Shown piece after piece: positions 23,154 to 30,028 of a stretch of 30,028 nucleotides of DNA; positions within the stretch are counted from its first letter, which is position 1; each line of letters begins with the position of its first letter. Both the position numbers and the translations under genes were made by a program. The notes beneath the pieces are model-generated. The model did not search any database. It saw nothing but the letters and a program-made list of their open reading frames with translations, and was not told where the DNA came from. The DNA is from Nitromaritima sp964584125 (lineage in GTDB: Bacteria > Nitrospinota > Nitrospinia > Nitrospinales > VA-1): assembly GCA_964584125.1 (NCBI GenBank), contig CAZOYP010000023.1, forward strand, positions 1-30,028. The letters run 5' to 3'.

Positions 23154-23918
23154 ATGACCGAGGGGCCACTTTCTGCAAGAGTTCAAAGGGAACAAGAAGC
23201 ATTTAATGAAGGGTTACAAAGAGATGGCTATATGCGGATCTTTGAGCATACTTCTCATCTATTTTTAAAGCGAAGAAATCAGATTGTTCGTAATGAACTG
23301 GAGTGTGCCCAAGGAAAAAATATACTAGAGTTGGGGTCTATATCGTGGAAAGCTTGGATCGAAGATAATGATATTAAACCGGTAAAACTGCACTGCATCA
23401 ATATTTCTCAGGAAGAAGTTAACCAGGGTGAAAAGAGCGCACGATTTTCTAAAGTCAAACCACATTTTTATTTAATGGATGCACACAATCTAGAGTTTGA
23501 AGATGAATCTTTTGACTTTGTTTACGGTTGTGCCATCTTGCACCATTTAGATTATAAGCGAGCTTTGGATGAGATCGCCCGAGTCCTAAAGCCAGGAGGG
23601 AAAATCTTGTTTGCAGAGCCTTTAGGTATTAACCCGGTTGGGAAATTAGTGAGGTTAATGACACCTTTTGCCCGCACAGACGACGAGAAACCACTTATGT
23701 TTCAAGAACTCGCCGAGTTGGAAGAGAGGTTTGATACCCGTCACTATTATGAGGAGTTATTTTCAGTTCCTTTTGGAGTGATATCAGGTATCCTTTTTAA
23801 TAATCCAGACAATTGGTTGACCCGCTTAGCATTTAGTCTGGACCTTTCTTTAATTCGAATGTTTCCTCCATTAAGATACTTGTTTCGGCATGTATTGATT
23901 TTGGGTACGCGGAAATAG
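23154..23918 (+). CDS. Class I SAM-dependent methyltransferase
   Basis: A 254-residue protein with a Methyltransf_11-type core. Motif I is NILELGSISWKAWI (an atypical form: the usual glycine-rich E.GCG.G is reduced to ELGS). The acidic residue of motif II is not obvious. FDFVYGCAILHHLDYKRAL is motif IV and RVLKPGGKILFAEPLG is motif VI. The C-terminal third ends in hydrophobic helices (about residues 195-250) that could associate with membrane lipid. I chose the ATG at 23154, preceded by GAGG; a TTG five codons earlier is possible. The substrate is unknown; a downstream dTDP-sugar epimerase hints at surface-glycan or lipid methylation. Confidence 0.8.
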   Translation: MTEGPLSARVQREQEAFNEGLQRDGYMRIFEHTSHLFLKRRNQIVRNELECAQGKNILELGSISWKAWIEDNDIKPVKLHCINISQEEVNQGEKSARFSKVKPHFYLMDAHNLEFEDESFDFVYGCAILHHLDYKRALDEIARVLKPGGKILFAEPLGINPVGKLVRLMTPFARTDDEKPLMFQELAELEERFDTRHYYEELFSVPFGVISGILFNNPDNWLTRLAFSLDLSLIRMFPPLRYLFRHVLILGTRK

Positions 23919-24053
23919 CTTTTAGATAACTAAGATAATTTTCCATGTGTTTAACATGATTTTAGTTTTATAAAAAAACTACCAATTTGGTTACAGGATA
24001 AAGTATAAAATAAAAAAGAGATTTTAGAAGACAGTTTATCAAGGTGATTTTTA

Positions 24054-24578
24054 ATGCAGGTGAGCAAAACTCCAATTGACGGTCTAATTATTTTAGAACC
24101 AAAAAAATTCGCGGATCCGCGTGGGATGTTTTATGAGGTTTATTCTAAGAGTAGATATGAGCAGTATGGCATCCCTTCTTTTGTCCAGGACAACTATTCT
24201 GTTTCTAAGGATGGAGTACTAAGGGGACTCCATTATCAGATAAATCCTGGGCAGGATAAACTGGTAACAGTTACTCAAGGTGAAATATTCGATGTTGCGG
24301 TGGATATTCGTAAACAGTCCCCTACTTATGGCAAGTGGTGGGGACTCTCACTTTCTGAGACAAACAACCTTCAATTGTATATCCCTATAGGTTTTGCCCA
24401 CGGATTTTGTGTATTAAGTGAATCTGCAGAAGTTTTGTATAAGTGCTCAGATTATTATTCTCCTGAGAATGAACGTGGTATTTTATGGAGTGATCCTGAC
24501 TTGGCGATTGATTGGCCAGTCAAAGAACCAATTCTTTCTGAAAAAGATGCGGTGTACCCACGGTTCAGAGAGCTCTAA
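24054..24578 (+). CDS. rfbC: dTDP-4-dehydrorhamnose 3,5-epimerase
   Basis: A 174-residue cupin-fold epimerase of the dTDP-L-rhamnose pathway, acting on dTDP-4-keto-6-deoxyglucose. The catalytic His60 lies in VLRGLHYQ, substrate-binding residues in FADPRGMFYEVYS and DNYSVSKDG, and FAHGFCVLSE and YKCSDYYSPENERGI complete the family pattern, with the active-site Tyr in the last. It stands alone: rfbA, rfbB and rfbD are not in this window, so the rest of the pathway must be elsewhere or the product is used for another deoxysugar. A terminator at 24743-24772 follows. Confidence 0.93.
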   Translation: MQVSKTPIDGLIILEPKKFADPRGMFYEVYSKSRYEQYGIPSFVQDNYSVSKDGVLRGLHYQINPGQDKLVTVTQGEIFDVAVDIRKQSPTYGKWWGLSLSETNNLQLYIPIGFAHGFCVLSESAEVLYKCSDYYSPENERGILWSDPDLAIDWPVKEPILSEKDAVYPRFREL

Positions 24579-24728
24579 TTTTTTTAAAATTAAAACCTAC
24601 CACTAACTATTTTTGAGTTAATAAGTTTGGCTTGCTTGGCGTCAGTTGAGTTATGGGTTTAATGTAAAGCCCATTTCAAGAATTTAAACCTGACTATCTC
24701 CGCCATTAGAATGGTCCTAATTTTCCTC

Positions 24729-24810
24729 CCCCAATCCTGCATAACCTTCCAAGACAGGTTTTTTTATTTTTTCTTTGAGTCCTGAAAGTCTTATTTAAAA
24801 GGGTTTTAGG
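24729..24810. repeat. 82-bp repeat R1, copy 1
   Basis: Identical to 26551-26632 at 81 of 82 positions (C/T difference in CCAAGACAGG against CCAAGATAGG). The copies also show looser similarity for about 8 bases upstream. Both contain a terminator-like stem-loop, one after rfbC and one after the cyclic-nucleotide-binding gene. Copy 2 ends exactly at the assembly gap, so the repeat may be longer. Confidence 0.9.
24743..24772 (+). terminator. Probable terminator of rfbC (in repeat R1)
   Basis: AACCT pairs with AGGTT across an 8-base loop, followed by T7-A-T6. The stem is short (an outer CCTG/CAGG pairing is an alternative), but the U tract is strong. It lies 165 bases past the rfbC stop. Confidence 0.5.
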
Positions 24811-24935
24811 TGAGATTTCTGCAGGAGGTCTGATTTTTTTTAAATTTTAAGTCATTTTTCTCTAATGTGATTTTTTTGAATTGCCGATCAAAACATTATA
24901 GAAAAAGATTAAAAGGGGTGGAGTCCCTAAAAGTT

Positions 24936-25700
24936 ATGTCAGTCTTAGAAATCAATACATCTACAGTTCAAAATCAACCGCCAAGTCGACAAGTTGCGTC
25001 GGAAGAGGTGGCGATATCTCTTGAGGCTAGTTCTTCTTCACAGGCGAACCAAGGAGATGTCGTAACTTTGAGCTTTGCAAATCAACAGAATCTTTCTAAC
25101 TCATATAATGATTCTCAGTTTGAGGGTGATCAAACGATTCGTGAGATATCTTCAGTAGCGCGAGCAGCTTCCAATTACTCCCAGGTTGTTGAAGGAAACT
25201 TGAACGAAGATGAGTTGGTCGCAATTAAAGAAATAGCAGCTCATGTAGAACCTATTGCAAGAGAATTTCTATCTAGTGATTCGGAGGCACTTGACGTTGA
25301 AAAGGCGATTGGTGTTTTGACGGGTGACCAGGCAATTACAGAGGATGTCGGAACGGAGTTGGGGAATACCGTTGTGGAAACTTTAGGGCTTGCGACTTCT
25401 TCTAATATAAATTTAGAAAACTCAGCTCAGTTAGGGTCAATTGCAGTAGAGGGAGAAAAGTTGGATATCAATATCCAAAATATTCGACAACTTCCGGAGT
25501 TAGCTTCTGCAGCGGTAGACGCTGAACTTCAAAAGCAATTTCAGGTTCTAAATGAGAGTAGTAAGGCACTTATTGTAAATTCTCTCAATGACTTGATGCA
25601 GTTCTTCCAGGAAAAGGTCAGCAAAGTTCTGGAGCCTTTAAATCACCCCATTTCTTTAGATGTAGGGAAAGACTTGATAGAGACAGAGCCGCAAGTCTAG
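24936..25700 (+). CDS. Acidic alpha-helical protein of unknown function
   Basis: About 254 residues from the ATG at 24936, which follows GGGGTGGAG; the frame is open back to a GTG at 24867. I do not recognise it with confidence. The N-terminal 80 residues are Ser/Gln/Asn-rich and probably disordered (SLEASSSSQANQGDVVTLSF). The middle, LNEDELVAIKEIAAHVEPIAREFLSSDSEALDV, here described by position (about residues 89-121), recalls a helical motif seen in some proteins carrying DUF5610-like regions near flagellar genes, but that is only a resemblance. The C-terminus is helical (LNDLMQFFQEKVSKVLEPL). No signal peptide or membrane helix. It lies between the two repeats R1 and R2, whose second copies border the assembly gap, so another copy of this gene may be hidden there. 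Confidence 0.6.
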   Translation: MSVLEINTSTVQNQPPSRQVASEEVAISLEASSSSQANQGDVVTLSFANQQNLSNSYNDSQFEGDQTIREISSVARAASNYSQVVEGNLNEDELVAIKEIAAHVEPIAREFLSSDSEALDVEKAIGVLTGDQAITEDVGTELGNTVVETLGLATSSNINLENSAQLGSIAVEGEKLDINIQNIRQLPELASAAVDAELQKQFQVLNESSKALIVNSLNDLMQFFQEKVSKVLEPLNHPISLDVGKDLIETEPQV

Positions 25701-25788
25701 TCACAAACCTTCCTGATCTTTATTTTTAAAAATAACTCAAATACAATTTTAAGATTGTGTGTTGGATTAATTCTTTAGGAAGAGGTAT

Positions 25789-25843
25789 TTATTTTACAAC
25801 CGTTACGGCATCATCGCCCCATTATTGATGTCCAGAGTTTGTC
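25789..25843. repeat. 55-bp repeat R2, copy 1 (severed SDR gene end)
   Basis: Identical over 55 bases to 26733-26787, which is the 3' end of the SDR gene on the minus strand (last residues LDINNGAMMP and stop) plus the adjacent bases. Here the rest of the SDR gene is missing: the match stops at GTTTGTC and continues as TAATTAAACG. It is therefore a cut-off copy, not a functional gene. Confidence 0.9.
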
Positions 25844-25952
25844 TAATTAAACGAATATTTTCAGAGCTAAAACTGTTAGAAAGTTGATTTGTCAATGACA
25901 ATTAATGTATTGTTGTATCAAATTTATTCTAGCTCTGCTGGTGAGGTATGGC

Positions 25953-26429
25953 ATGGAAACAGATTCTATTAAAAAATTTATTCTAAAACTCCCTTTTTTT
26001 AAAGTTTTTAATGATAATGAGCTGAATAAGCTAGTAGGTAGAGATAAAGTTTTTAAAGACTGCCCGAAAGATGGATATATTTTTAAGGAAGGGGATGCGG
26101 GTACCTCTTTATTCGTGCTTTTATTTGGGGAGATTGATCTTGTAAAAAAAGGTGAAGGTGGAACGGAATCAATTATTTTACAGTTAAAAACTGGGGCTCT
26201 TTTCGGAGAGGTTGCTATGCTCACTGGCAACAAAAGAAACTTGGATGCTCGTGCTTCTTCAAACAAAGTAGTTGTTATGGAATTTAGTAGAAAGTTTATA
26301 GAAAAGATGATCCCCTCAGTCCAGTCGAAGTTCGAAAAACAACTTCTGAGAATTATAGCCAAGAATTTAGACGAGATGAACATGCGCTATGCTCGACTAG
26401 AATCGAGTATCAAGGCGAAGGGAAAATAG
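25953..26429 (+). CDS. Cyclic nucleotide-binding domain protein
   Basis: A 158-residue stand-alone cNMP-binding (Crp-type) beta-barrel domain. The sequence LKLPFFKVFNDNELNKLV opens the domain; IFKEGDAGTSLFVLLFGEIDLV and GALFGEVAMLTGNKRNLDARA form the phosphate-binding cassette, with the Glu of FGE and a nearby Arg. The C-terminal helix (about 115-158) carries no DNA-binding helix-turn-helix, so it is not a classical Crp/Fnr regulator; it may act through a partner protein. The ATG at 25953 has GTGAGG seven bases upstream, which is better than the ATG at 25905. Followed by a terminator inside repeat R1 copy 2. Confidence 0.85.
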   Translation: METDSIKKFILKLPFFKVFNDNELNKLVGRDKVFKDCPKDGYIFKEGDAGTSLFVLLFGEIDLVKKGEGGTESIILQLKTGALFGEVAMLTGNKRNLDARASSNKVVVMEFSRKFIEKMIPSVQSKFEKQLLRIIAKNLDEMNMRYARLESSIKAKGK

Positions 26430-26550
26430 TTGAAAGCCAATATTCAAAAGATTGGCTCAGGTTTGTCTCTAGATTAATAGAAGTAGTTGTAGACTTGCGA
26501 AACCCCCCCAAGCCCCATCAGATAATTCCTAAAACTATCATAGCTTTTCT

Positions 26551-26632
26551 CCCCAATCCTGCATAACCTTCCAAGATAGGTTTTTTTATTTTTTCTTTGA
26601 GTCCTGAAAGTCTTATTTAAAAGGGTTTTAGG
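26551..26632. repeat. 82-bp repeat R1, copy 2 (ends at the gap)
   Basis: Second copy of the repeat described at 24729-24810, one mismatch. It runs directly into the run of Ns, as expected if the assembler stopped inside a longer repeated segment. Confidence 0.9.
26565..26594 (+). terminator. Probable terminator after the cNMP-binding gene (in R1)
   Basis: AACCT/AGGTT stem with an 8-base loop and T7-A-TT-A-like U-rich tract, as in copy 1, about 135 bases past the stop codon. Confidence 0.5.
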
Positions 26633-26732
26633 NNNNNNNNNNNNNNNNNNNNNNNNNNNNNNNNNNNNNNNNNNNNNNNNNNNNNNNNNNNNNNNNNNNN
26701 NNNNNNNNNNNNNNNNNNNNNNNNNNNNNNNN
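26633..26732. other. Assembly gap of 100 Ns
   Basis: Exactly 100 undetermined bases, the usual placeholder for a gap of unknown length. The left edge is repeat R1 copy 2 and the right edge is R2 copy 2. In the other copy these repeats enclose about 980 bases with one gene (24936-25700). Confidence 0.98.
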
Positions 26733-26787
26733 TTATTTTACAACCGTTACGGCATCATCGCCCCATTATTGATGTCCAGAGTTTGTC
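26733..26787. repeat. 55-bp repeat R2, copy 2 (intact SDR gene end)
   Basis: Overlaps the 3' end of the intact SDR gene. It is identical to 25789-25843 and begins at the first base after the gap. Confidence 0.9.
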
Positions 26788-27511
26788 CAGTTATGGAGGT
26801 TTGGGCATCCGAAATTAAAAAAGCTACCAATTGAGCTATCTCATCAGGGGTAGACATTTTGCCTAAAGGAACATCTGCCATGGCTTGATCAAAAGCTTTC
26901 TCTTTGGTTATTTTTAAAGTTTCAGAGAATGCTCGCAATCCTTCGTGTGCCATTTCAGTATCCACCCACCCAGGGCAAAGAGCATTTACAAGAATTTTAT
27001 ATTGAGACAATTCGACGGCGAGGGAACGGTTTAGCCCTAGAAGACCTGCTTTTGAAGCGCAATATGCAGAGTAGCCCGGCACCCCTAGCCGAGCCAGAAT
27101 TGAAGCTAGGATAACAATTTTTTTAAATGGAGCCTTATCTTTTTTAAGATAAGGGATGCTCTCTTGAATAGTGTTATAGGTTCCGGTTAGATTGGTATCT
27201 ATGATTTCATGCCACCGATCACCTGAAATATAATTATTTTCTCCACCAATACCCGCATTTGCCACAATTGCGTATAGAGAATCAATTTTGCTTTTTTCTA
27301 AGGCTTTATAGATCTCTTTTGGAAGCTTTATGTCACAAGAAATACACTGATGTTTTTCTGGAGACTCGAGAGAGTTTCTTGTTTCTTCTAGATGATCTTG
27401 GTTTCTACCTAACAGGAGAAGAAGGTAGTTGTTTTTAGAAAGGCGCTGAGCAATAGCCCTTCCGATTCCGGATCCTGCTCCTGTAACTAAAATAGTTTTT
27501 GTGTTTGCCAT
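26747..27511 (-). CDS. Short-chain dehydrogenase/reductase (FabG-like)
   Basis: A 254-residue classical SDR. The NAD(P)-binding TGAGSGIG is at residues 11-18, the structural NAG in VANAGIGG, the catalytic Ser in ILASILARLG, and the YxxxK pair in YSAYCASKAG. The tail GQTLDINNGAMMP is typical of FabG-type 3-oxoacyl reductases (usual ending VDGG). The substrate cannot be assigned. It is 41 bases downstream of the SirB1-type gene on the same strand and may share its transcript. Its 3' end is duplicated at 25789-25843. Confidence 0.92.
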   Translation of the reverse strand: MANTKTILVTGAGSGIGRAIAQRLSKNNYLLLLLGRNQDHLEETRNSLESPEKHQCISCDIKLPKEIYKALEKSKIDSLYAIVANAGIGGENNYISGDRWHEIIDTNLTGTYNTIQESIPYLKKDKAPFKKIVILASILARLGVPGYSAYCASKAGLLGLNRSLAVELSQYKILVNALCPGWVDTEMAHEGLRAFSETLKITKEKAFDQAMADVPLGKMSTPDEIAQLVAFLISDAQTSITGQTLDINNGAMMP

Positions 27512-27552
27512 AAGATTTAATGTGGTTCAGCCTATGAATTGTGATTGAGGCC

Positions 27553-28401
27553 TCAACTAAGCGCCTTAATAAACTCCGAAAGATGCTTGGCCTTATCTGT
27601 TTCGGAATTGTTGTTGTATGTCATGATAAGATTATTCATCATTCGTGTTAGTGTTTCCCTACTTGTGGCTGCACTCAAATAATACTCTTCAAAATGGTAT
27701 CCCATGTCTTCTACGAGTTTGGCGCAGTCTTCTTGAGATAGGATACGCCCCTTGTCAAAAGGATCAAAATATATTGGATGGGTTAGCGATTCATATTTAG
27801 CTATATAGCGTCCTGGTAACCCAACTCCAACAATAGGAAGCCCGACACGTTGTCCCAAAAAAACACACAAAGCCGATAATGTTATAGGAAGTCCCTTTTT
27901 TTTGTCCAGCACTCTTGAAAAATAAGTGTTATCTGGATCAGAAAAATCTATTTTGTTCCCCTCAAACCCTTTCTCAAAGAACAAAAAACTAGTTAATACT
28001 TTTACCGTATGCTCCGGTGATTTTTCGTGTTTGATCGAAGGGGATACTTCTTTCGCTAGAAGATCTAACGATTGACTTAAGATATGAGTTTCTTCGTTAG
28101 GATAGCCAAATTTTTGTAATAAAGTCACACCCGCCTCTAAACTCCAGTGCCCTGAAGGAGAGCTTTGTGCTAGCTCGCTAAATTGTCTTAGAAGTTTTAT
28201 CGGAATAATTGCTTGAATAATTTCAGATACTATTGATTGAACTTCATGACGTTCGGTTCTTGCTGCTATTTCGAGAAAAGGAATTACATCTTCTCCATAC
28301 TTAATTAGTTCTTCTCGTACCCGCTGTCTTACAAACTCATCCCTATCATCAATTAAACGGATGAGGTATGAGATTTGATTTTTATCAGAGTTAGGAGGCA
28401 T
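27553..28401 (-). CDS. SirB1/transglutaminase-like family protein with N-terminal HEAT-like repeat
   Basis: A protein of about 282 residues. The first 70 residues look like a HEAT repeat (LIRLIDDRDEFVRQRVREEL). The C-terminal two-thirds form the SirB1/Transglut_core2 family: NTYFSRVLDKKKGLPITLSA, then LCVFLGQRVGLPIVGVGLPG, RYIAKY and YFDPFDKGRILS. Family members keep the transglutaminase fold, and their function is poorly known. The frame is open to an ATG at 28452, but that codon sits inside the terminator hairpin of the upstream peroxiredoxin gene, so I prefer the ATG at 28401. Neither start has a good Shine-Dalgarno. Confidence 0.82.
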   Translation of the reverse strand: MPPNSDKNQISYLIRLIDDRDEFVRQRVREELIKYGEDVIPFLEIAARTERHEVQSIVSEIIQAIIPIKLLRQFSELAQSSPSGHWSLEAGVTLLQKFGYPNEETHILSQSLDLLAKEVSPSIKHEKSPEHTVKVLTSFLFFEKGFEGNKIDFSDPDNTYFSRVLDKKKGLPITLSALCVFLGQRVGLPIVGVGLPGRYIAKYESLTHPIYFDPFDKGRILSQEDCAKLVEDMGYHFEEYYLSAATSRETLTRMMNNLIMTYNNNSETDKAKHLSEFIKALS

Positions 28402-28419
28402 GGGGTTGAAGGATAACAA

Positions 28420-28465
28420 AGCCTGAATGGGAGAGGTTTCCCTCCTTACCATTCAGGCTCTTTTT
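28420..28465 (-). terminator. Rho-independent terminator of the peroxiredoxin gene
   Basis: A perfect 11-bp stem (AGCCTGAATGG at 28420-28430 with CCATTCAGGCT at 28449-28459), and an 18-base loop that can pair further. On the minus strand it begins about 23 bases past the peroxiredoxin stop and is followed by TTTGTT; on the plus strand it is followed by CTTTTT, so it may work both ways. Confidence 0.7.
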
Positions 28466-28481
28466 GGATTTAACAGTACAA

Positions 28482-29117
28482 TTAAAGATCAGGTTGCGGG
28501 GTCATACGCAAATAAGGTTTAACTTCTTTGAATCCCTTTGGAAACTTGGCTGGGATATCTTCAGTTTTGATTGCCGGTACCACTACGCAATCGCCACCCT
28601 GTTTCCAGTCAGCTGGGGTTGCCACTTGATAATTGGCGGTTAGTTGAAGAGAATCAATCACTCGCAAAATTTCATCAAAATTTCTACCGGTCGAAGCGGG
28701 GTAGGTCAGTTGAAGCTTTACCTTTTTGTCTGGGCCGATAATAAATACTGAACGGACAGTCAGGTTGTCGAGTGCGTTTGGGTGGATCATGCCGTACACC
28801 GTGGCTACATTTCGATCAGGGTCGGCTATAATTGGATAGTTCATAGAGCAGTTTTGTGTCTCATTGATATCGTTAATCCACCCCTTATGAGATTCTAACG
28901 GGTCTACACTTACGGCAATAACTTTAACATTTCGTTTTTCAAACTCACCTTTTAAATTGGCAACACGACCTAACTCAGTAGTACAGACAGGAGTGTAATC
29001 TTTAGGGTGTGAAAATAAGATTCCCCAACCTTCACCCAACCATTGGTGAAATTCAATAGTGCCCTCTGTTGTTTCCGCAGTAAAATCTGGGGCGGTATCC
29101 CCTAGCCTAATAGTCAT
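28482..29117 (-). CDS. 1-Cys peroxiredoxin (Prx6 family)
   Basis: A 211-residue thiol peroxidase that reduces hydrogen peroxide and organic hydroperoxides. The peroxidatic Cys45 is in DYTPVCTTELGRV, with the preceding SHPKD typical of the Prx6 group. A conserved segment FIIGPDKKVKL and the C-terminal GGDCVVVPAI and KPYLRMTPQP complete the family pattern, and the length is normal. The second cysteine in GGDC is common in bacterial Prx6 proteins. It has an AGGA Shine-Dalgarno seven bases before the ATG and its own terminator, so it is probably monocistronic. Confidence 0.95.
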   Translation of the reverse strand: MTIRLGDTAPDFTAETTEGTIEFHQWLGEGWGILFSHPKDYTPVCTTELGRVANLKGEFEKRNVKVIAVSVDPLESHKGWINDINETQNCSMNYPIIADPDRNVATVYGMIHPNALDNLTVRSVFIIGPDKKVKLQLTYPASTGRNFDEILRVIDSLQLTANYQVATPADWKQGGDCVVVPAIKTEDIPAKFPKGFKEVKPYLRMTPQPDL

Positions 29118-29502
29118 GGTTGATTCCTTTCAATTATAATAACGTTACATTTAAACAAAAAAACCCGGTGCAGTTTCTTAATCATCAGCTCTTTATACAA
29201 GGCGAGTTTTTTAACGCACACACAAACTCAATAATAAACCCAAGAGCAAGATTAGAGTTCTTTATGAAGAAGCAACTTTAATTAAAGCTTCTATCCGAGC
29301 ATTGGTTTCTCTAAACAACTGAATCTCTGATAGTTTTCTGGAACGGCTGGATTATAGCATATCAAGAAGTTCGTTCGAAAATAATCACAATCTAATAGTG
29401 AGATAGATGGCGAAAATGATTAATAACTTGTATATTTAACAGTCCCTTGTGAAATAATATTTTATTTATTTCTTTGTAGCTATTTAAATCAATGGTTTTT
29501 TA
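29118..29502. other. Divergent intergenic region
   Basis: A 385-base non-coding interval between the peroxiredoxin gene and a plus-strand membrane protein gene. TATAAT occurs on the minus strand at 29138-29133, but only 16 bases before the ATG and with no matching -35. A minus-strand stretch at about 29262-29350 is open for 29 codons without a start and may be a gene relic or chance. Confidence 0.3.
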
Positions 29503-29850
29503 ATGGAACAAAATGTGACAAATAAGGTTAAACAGACCGAGCGGTTTATGATAGGTCTTTGGGCATTTTTTTTGATCGTTCTTTATGTATGCTCTTTTCT
29601 TACTGAGTATCATTTCGGCAATAAGGAAGAGGAAGTAGTGGTAGGAAAAAAGATTTTAGATGACTTGCAACGCTTATTTTTTTTCGCATTAATGGGATTG
29701 GGGTTTTTGATTGATCTTGTTCGCATGCGGGAAGATAGAAATAAGGCTTTTATCTTTTTATTCTTATCGCTTTTATTGGGCGGTTTTTCAGGTGGGATAG
29801 GTGCCATTCAATATTGGTTTTTTCATTATTTCCTGGAGGGGGAGTGGTAA
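29503..29850 (+). CDS. Small integral membrane protein of unknown function
   Basis: A 115-residue protein with three predicted membrane helices: about 17-36 (IGLWAFFLIVLYVCSFL), 58-72 (FFFALMGLGFLIDLV) and 81-104 (AFIFLFLSLLLGGFSGGIGA). The first loop, EYHFGNKEEEVVVGKKILDD, is charged. I recognise no family. The ATG at 29503 is not preceded by a clear Shine-Dalgarno. It is followed after 78 bases by the start of an exported protein gene. Confidence 0.65.
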   Translation: MEQNVTNKVKQTERFMIGLWAFFLIVLYVCSFLTEYHFGNKEEEVVVGKKILDDLQRLFFFALMGLGFLIDLVRMREDRNKAFIFLFLSLLLGGFSGGIGAIQYWFFHYFLEGEW

Positions 29851-29928
29851 AGTGATAGCAAAAGGTGATGACTTATGAACTTCAAAGCAAGGTAGTTTTG
29901 TTAGTGGATTTAAATAAACGGGGGTGTT

Positions 29929-30028
29929 ATGAAGAAATCATTATTAGGTTTAATGCTTGGGATTGCTTTTTTATTCGGGAATGTTCAGGAAGCGTCTGCT
30001 ATAAAAGGAATGCAGCTTAAAGAAATAT
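29929..30028 (+). CDS. Start of an exported protein, cut by the window edge
   Basis: Thirty-three codons are visible. MKKSLLGLMLGIAFLFGN followed by QEASA is a standard Sec signal peptide with a signal peptidase I site after ASA (about residue 24); the mature protein starts IKGMQLKEI. GGGGG lies seven bases before the ATG. No function can be assigned from this fragment. Confidence 0.7.
   Translation, partial: MKKSLLGLMLGIAFLFGNVQEASAIKGMQLKEI

Larger units (their letters stand above)
24579..24935. other. Spacer with rfbC terminator and 82-bp repeat copy 1
   Basis: A 357-base non-coding interval. It contains the rfbC terminator within the 82-bp repeat at 24729-24810 (separate entries) and the leader of the next gene. 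AGGAGG near 24824 is not followed by a start codon at proper distance. Confidence 0.4.

Noticed and set aside
29262..29350. Minus-strand stretch reading RKLSEIQLFRETNARIEALI
   Set aside because: Looks protein-like but has no start codon and an upstream stop; too short to call a gene or a pseudogene.

Overview
The window is 30 kb of an AT-rich, Gram-negative, flagellated bacterium. An outer-membrane-type lipoprotein, diderm flagellins with FliA (sigma-28) type promoters and a dTDP-sugar epimerase support this. Gene content would fit a Nitrospinota, SAR324 or deltaproteobacteria-like marine lineage, but nothing in the window fixes the phylum. A 100-N block at 26633-26732 shows this is scaffolded draft sequence, probably a metagenome or single-cell assembly. 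I saw no rRNA, tRNA, CRISPR array or intact mobile element.

Layout. 1-602 is non-coding and unusually hairpin-rich. 603-2090 holds a dGTPase and a small partner gene, convergent with a glycine-zipper lipoprotein. 2834-4931 holds an SGNH-fold protein and a LOG-family nucleoside phosphoribohydrolase. 5069-6435 (minus) holds an Nfu Fe-S scaffold, with a palindrome over its predicted promoter, and dUTPase. 6436-7302 is non-coding apart from a decayed IS3-type transposase. 7303-12338 (minus) is a tight four-gene operon for a Gld-type ABC system: ATPase, permease, GldG-like auxiliary protein and DUF4340 protein. 12631-13668 is a Gfo/Idh/MocA oxidoreductase.

14108-19317 (minus) is a flagellin block: four full-length D0/D1-only flagellins, one degenerate mini-flagellin and one FlaG. 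It is followed by an SpsF-like nucleotidyltransferase. 20390-22881 holds an LD-carboxypeptidase convergent with overlapping hisA-hisF. 23154-26429 (plus) holds a methyltransferase, an rfbC-type epimerase, an unrecognised acidic protein and a cyclic-nucleotide-binding protein. The assembly gap follows, bordered by two repeats that also flank the unrecognised gene. 26747-29117 (minus) holds an SDR, a SirB1-type protein and a 1-Cys peroxiredoxin. The last kilobase holds a small membrane protein and the start of an exported protein.

The most interesting signal is in the flagellin leaders. All four full-length flagellin genes carry, 28-52 nt before the start codon, a hairpin whose loop displays GGA, followed by a Shine-Dalgarno sequence that is itself GGAGGAT. 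This is the two-site layout expected of CsrA translational control, and the stem sequences differ while the shape is kept. Other points of note are the in-frame degraded mini-flagellin, the likely collapsed duplication behind the N gap, the operator-like palindrome before nfu, a HisF with a 25-residue insertion, and the hairpin cluster near the left edge.
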